From Alphaproteobacteria bacterium (GTDB lineage Bacteria > Pseudomonadota > Alphaproteobacteria > ATCC43930 > CGMCC-115725), in contig JAFAHP010000430.1 of NCBI GenBank assembly GCA_019237175.1, positions 1 to 5,767 of the forward strand: a stretch of 5,767 bases of DNA. Reading direction: 5' to 3'. Made by a program: the position numbers and the translations under genes. The notes beneath the pieces are model-generated. The model was not told where the DNA came from. It saw only the letters and a program-made list of their open reading frames with translations, and searched no databases. This document shows positions 5,541-5,767 of this stretch, in pieces (the stretch's first letter is position 1; the number at the start of each line of letters is the position of its first letter).

Positions 5541-5616
5541 AGCTTCGGAAGCGGGAACCCAGAGCGGCAAGGTCGCAGCAGTTGCCCCTGGACCCCCGCT
5601 TTCGCGGGAATGACGC
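5541..5616. repeat. Palindromic intergenic repeat, copy 2
   Basis: This copy contains AAGCGGGAACCCAG (left half), an unpaired middle, and CCCCTGGACCCCCGCTTTCG leading to GCGGGAATGACGC. The hairpin CCCGC-TTTC-GCGGG is at 5595-5608. Its final 13 bases (5604-5616) are the exact reverse complement of the first 13 bases of copy 1 (5272-5284). Here the left end is decayed, whereas in copy 1 the right end is. Confidence 0.75.
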
Positions 5617-5645
5617 ATAATACTTTCGGATTACTTTCGTCATTT

Positions 5646-5664
5646 CGGCTAAGACGATTAGCCG
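5646..5664 (-). terminator. Stem-loop spanning the stop codon of the right-edge gene
   Basis: A perfect 7-bp inverted repeat CGGCTAA-GACGA-TTAGCCG includes the TAA stop (5658-5660) of the minus-strand gene. There is no T-run after it on the minus strand, so it is at best a weak terminator or an mRNA-end stabiliser. Confidence 0.25.
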
Positions 5665-5767
5665 ACAAAAAAGAAGGAGGGGTCGGCGGGCGGCCGGGCG
5701 ATGCCCAACGTGCGCGGCTTCATCCGCGGGTCGAGCCGGACGAACAGCACGCTGTCGTCGTGCGCAT
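5658..5767 (-). CDS. C-terminal end of an unidentified protein (runs off right edge)
   Basis: The frame enters from the right edge and gives 35 residues before TAA at 5660-5658. They include HDDSVLFVRLDPRMKPRTLG and a hydrophobic end SFFFVG. The mix of hydrophobic and charged residues, and an ordinary DPR/PRT/RPPADP pattern, look like real coding sequence rather than a shadow; the competing frames are Arg-rich or stop early. I do not recognise the family and too little is present to assign a role. The gene points toward the repeat region, whose nearest unit ends about 40 bp past its stop. Confidence 0.55.
   Translation of the reverse strand, partial: AHDDSVLFVRLDPRMKPRTLGIARPPADPSFFFVG

Noticed and set aside
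5350..5640. Short open frames in the repeat region (60-117 codons, both strands)
   Set aside because: They are translations of the palindromic repeats, with Arg/Pro-rich content and no ribosome binding sites.

Overview
The window is GC-rich DNA with strong GC bias at third codon positions, good AGGAGG-type ribosome binding sites, and intergenic palindromic repeats of the kind common in Alphaproteobacteria. The nested palindrome at 5378-5494 (CTTCGAG ... CCTCAGGATGAGG ... CTCGAAG) resembles, from memory, repeats dispersed in Bradyrhizobium/Hyphomicrobiales-type genomes. The best guess is therefore an alphaproteobacterial chromosome; the exact taxon cannot be settled from the sequence alone.

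Layout from left to right. The 5' half of a small secreted protein gene runs off the left edge (1-336, minus). A spacer (337-527) holds two REP-like hairpins and a long hairpin. A translationally coupled pair follows on the minus strand: a VOC/glyoxalase-fold protein (1499-1909) and a seven-Asp-box beta-propeller (528-1502), overlapping by ATGA. After a 243-bp divergent spacer comes a Tat-type exported SnoaL/NTF2-like protein on the plus strand (2153-2634), interrupted by a frameshift near 2250. It converges with purC (SAICAR synthetase, 2666-3640, minus). Only 24 bp upstream of purC on the same strand lies an exported Tyr/Trp/Gly low-complexity protein (3665-4282). Divergent from this is a YciA-type acyl-CoA thioesterase (4425-4889, plus). 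It is followed immediately by the wreck of a LysR-type regulator (4876-5349) that keeps the DNA-binding N-terminus and the extreme C-terminus but has lost the middle and carries frame breaks. The repeat region 5272-5616 follows, and the 3' end of an unidentified minus-strand gene lies at the right edge (5658-5767).

Apart from the VOC/propeller pair and possibly the low-complexity protein/purC pair, the genes do not form one pathway. No complete new defence, mobile or biosynthetic system is visible. The most unusual items are the aromatic low-complexity exported protein (17 Trp in 38 residues), the nested palindrome at 5272-5616, and two decaying genes (SnoaL-like and LysR) in a short interval.
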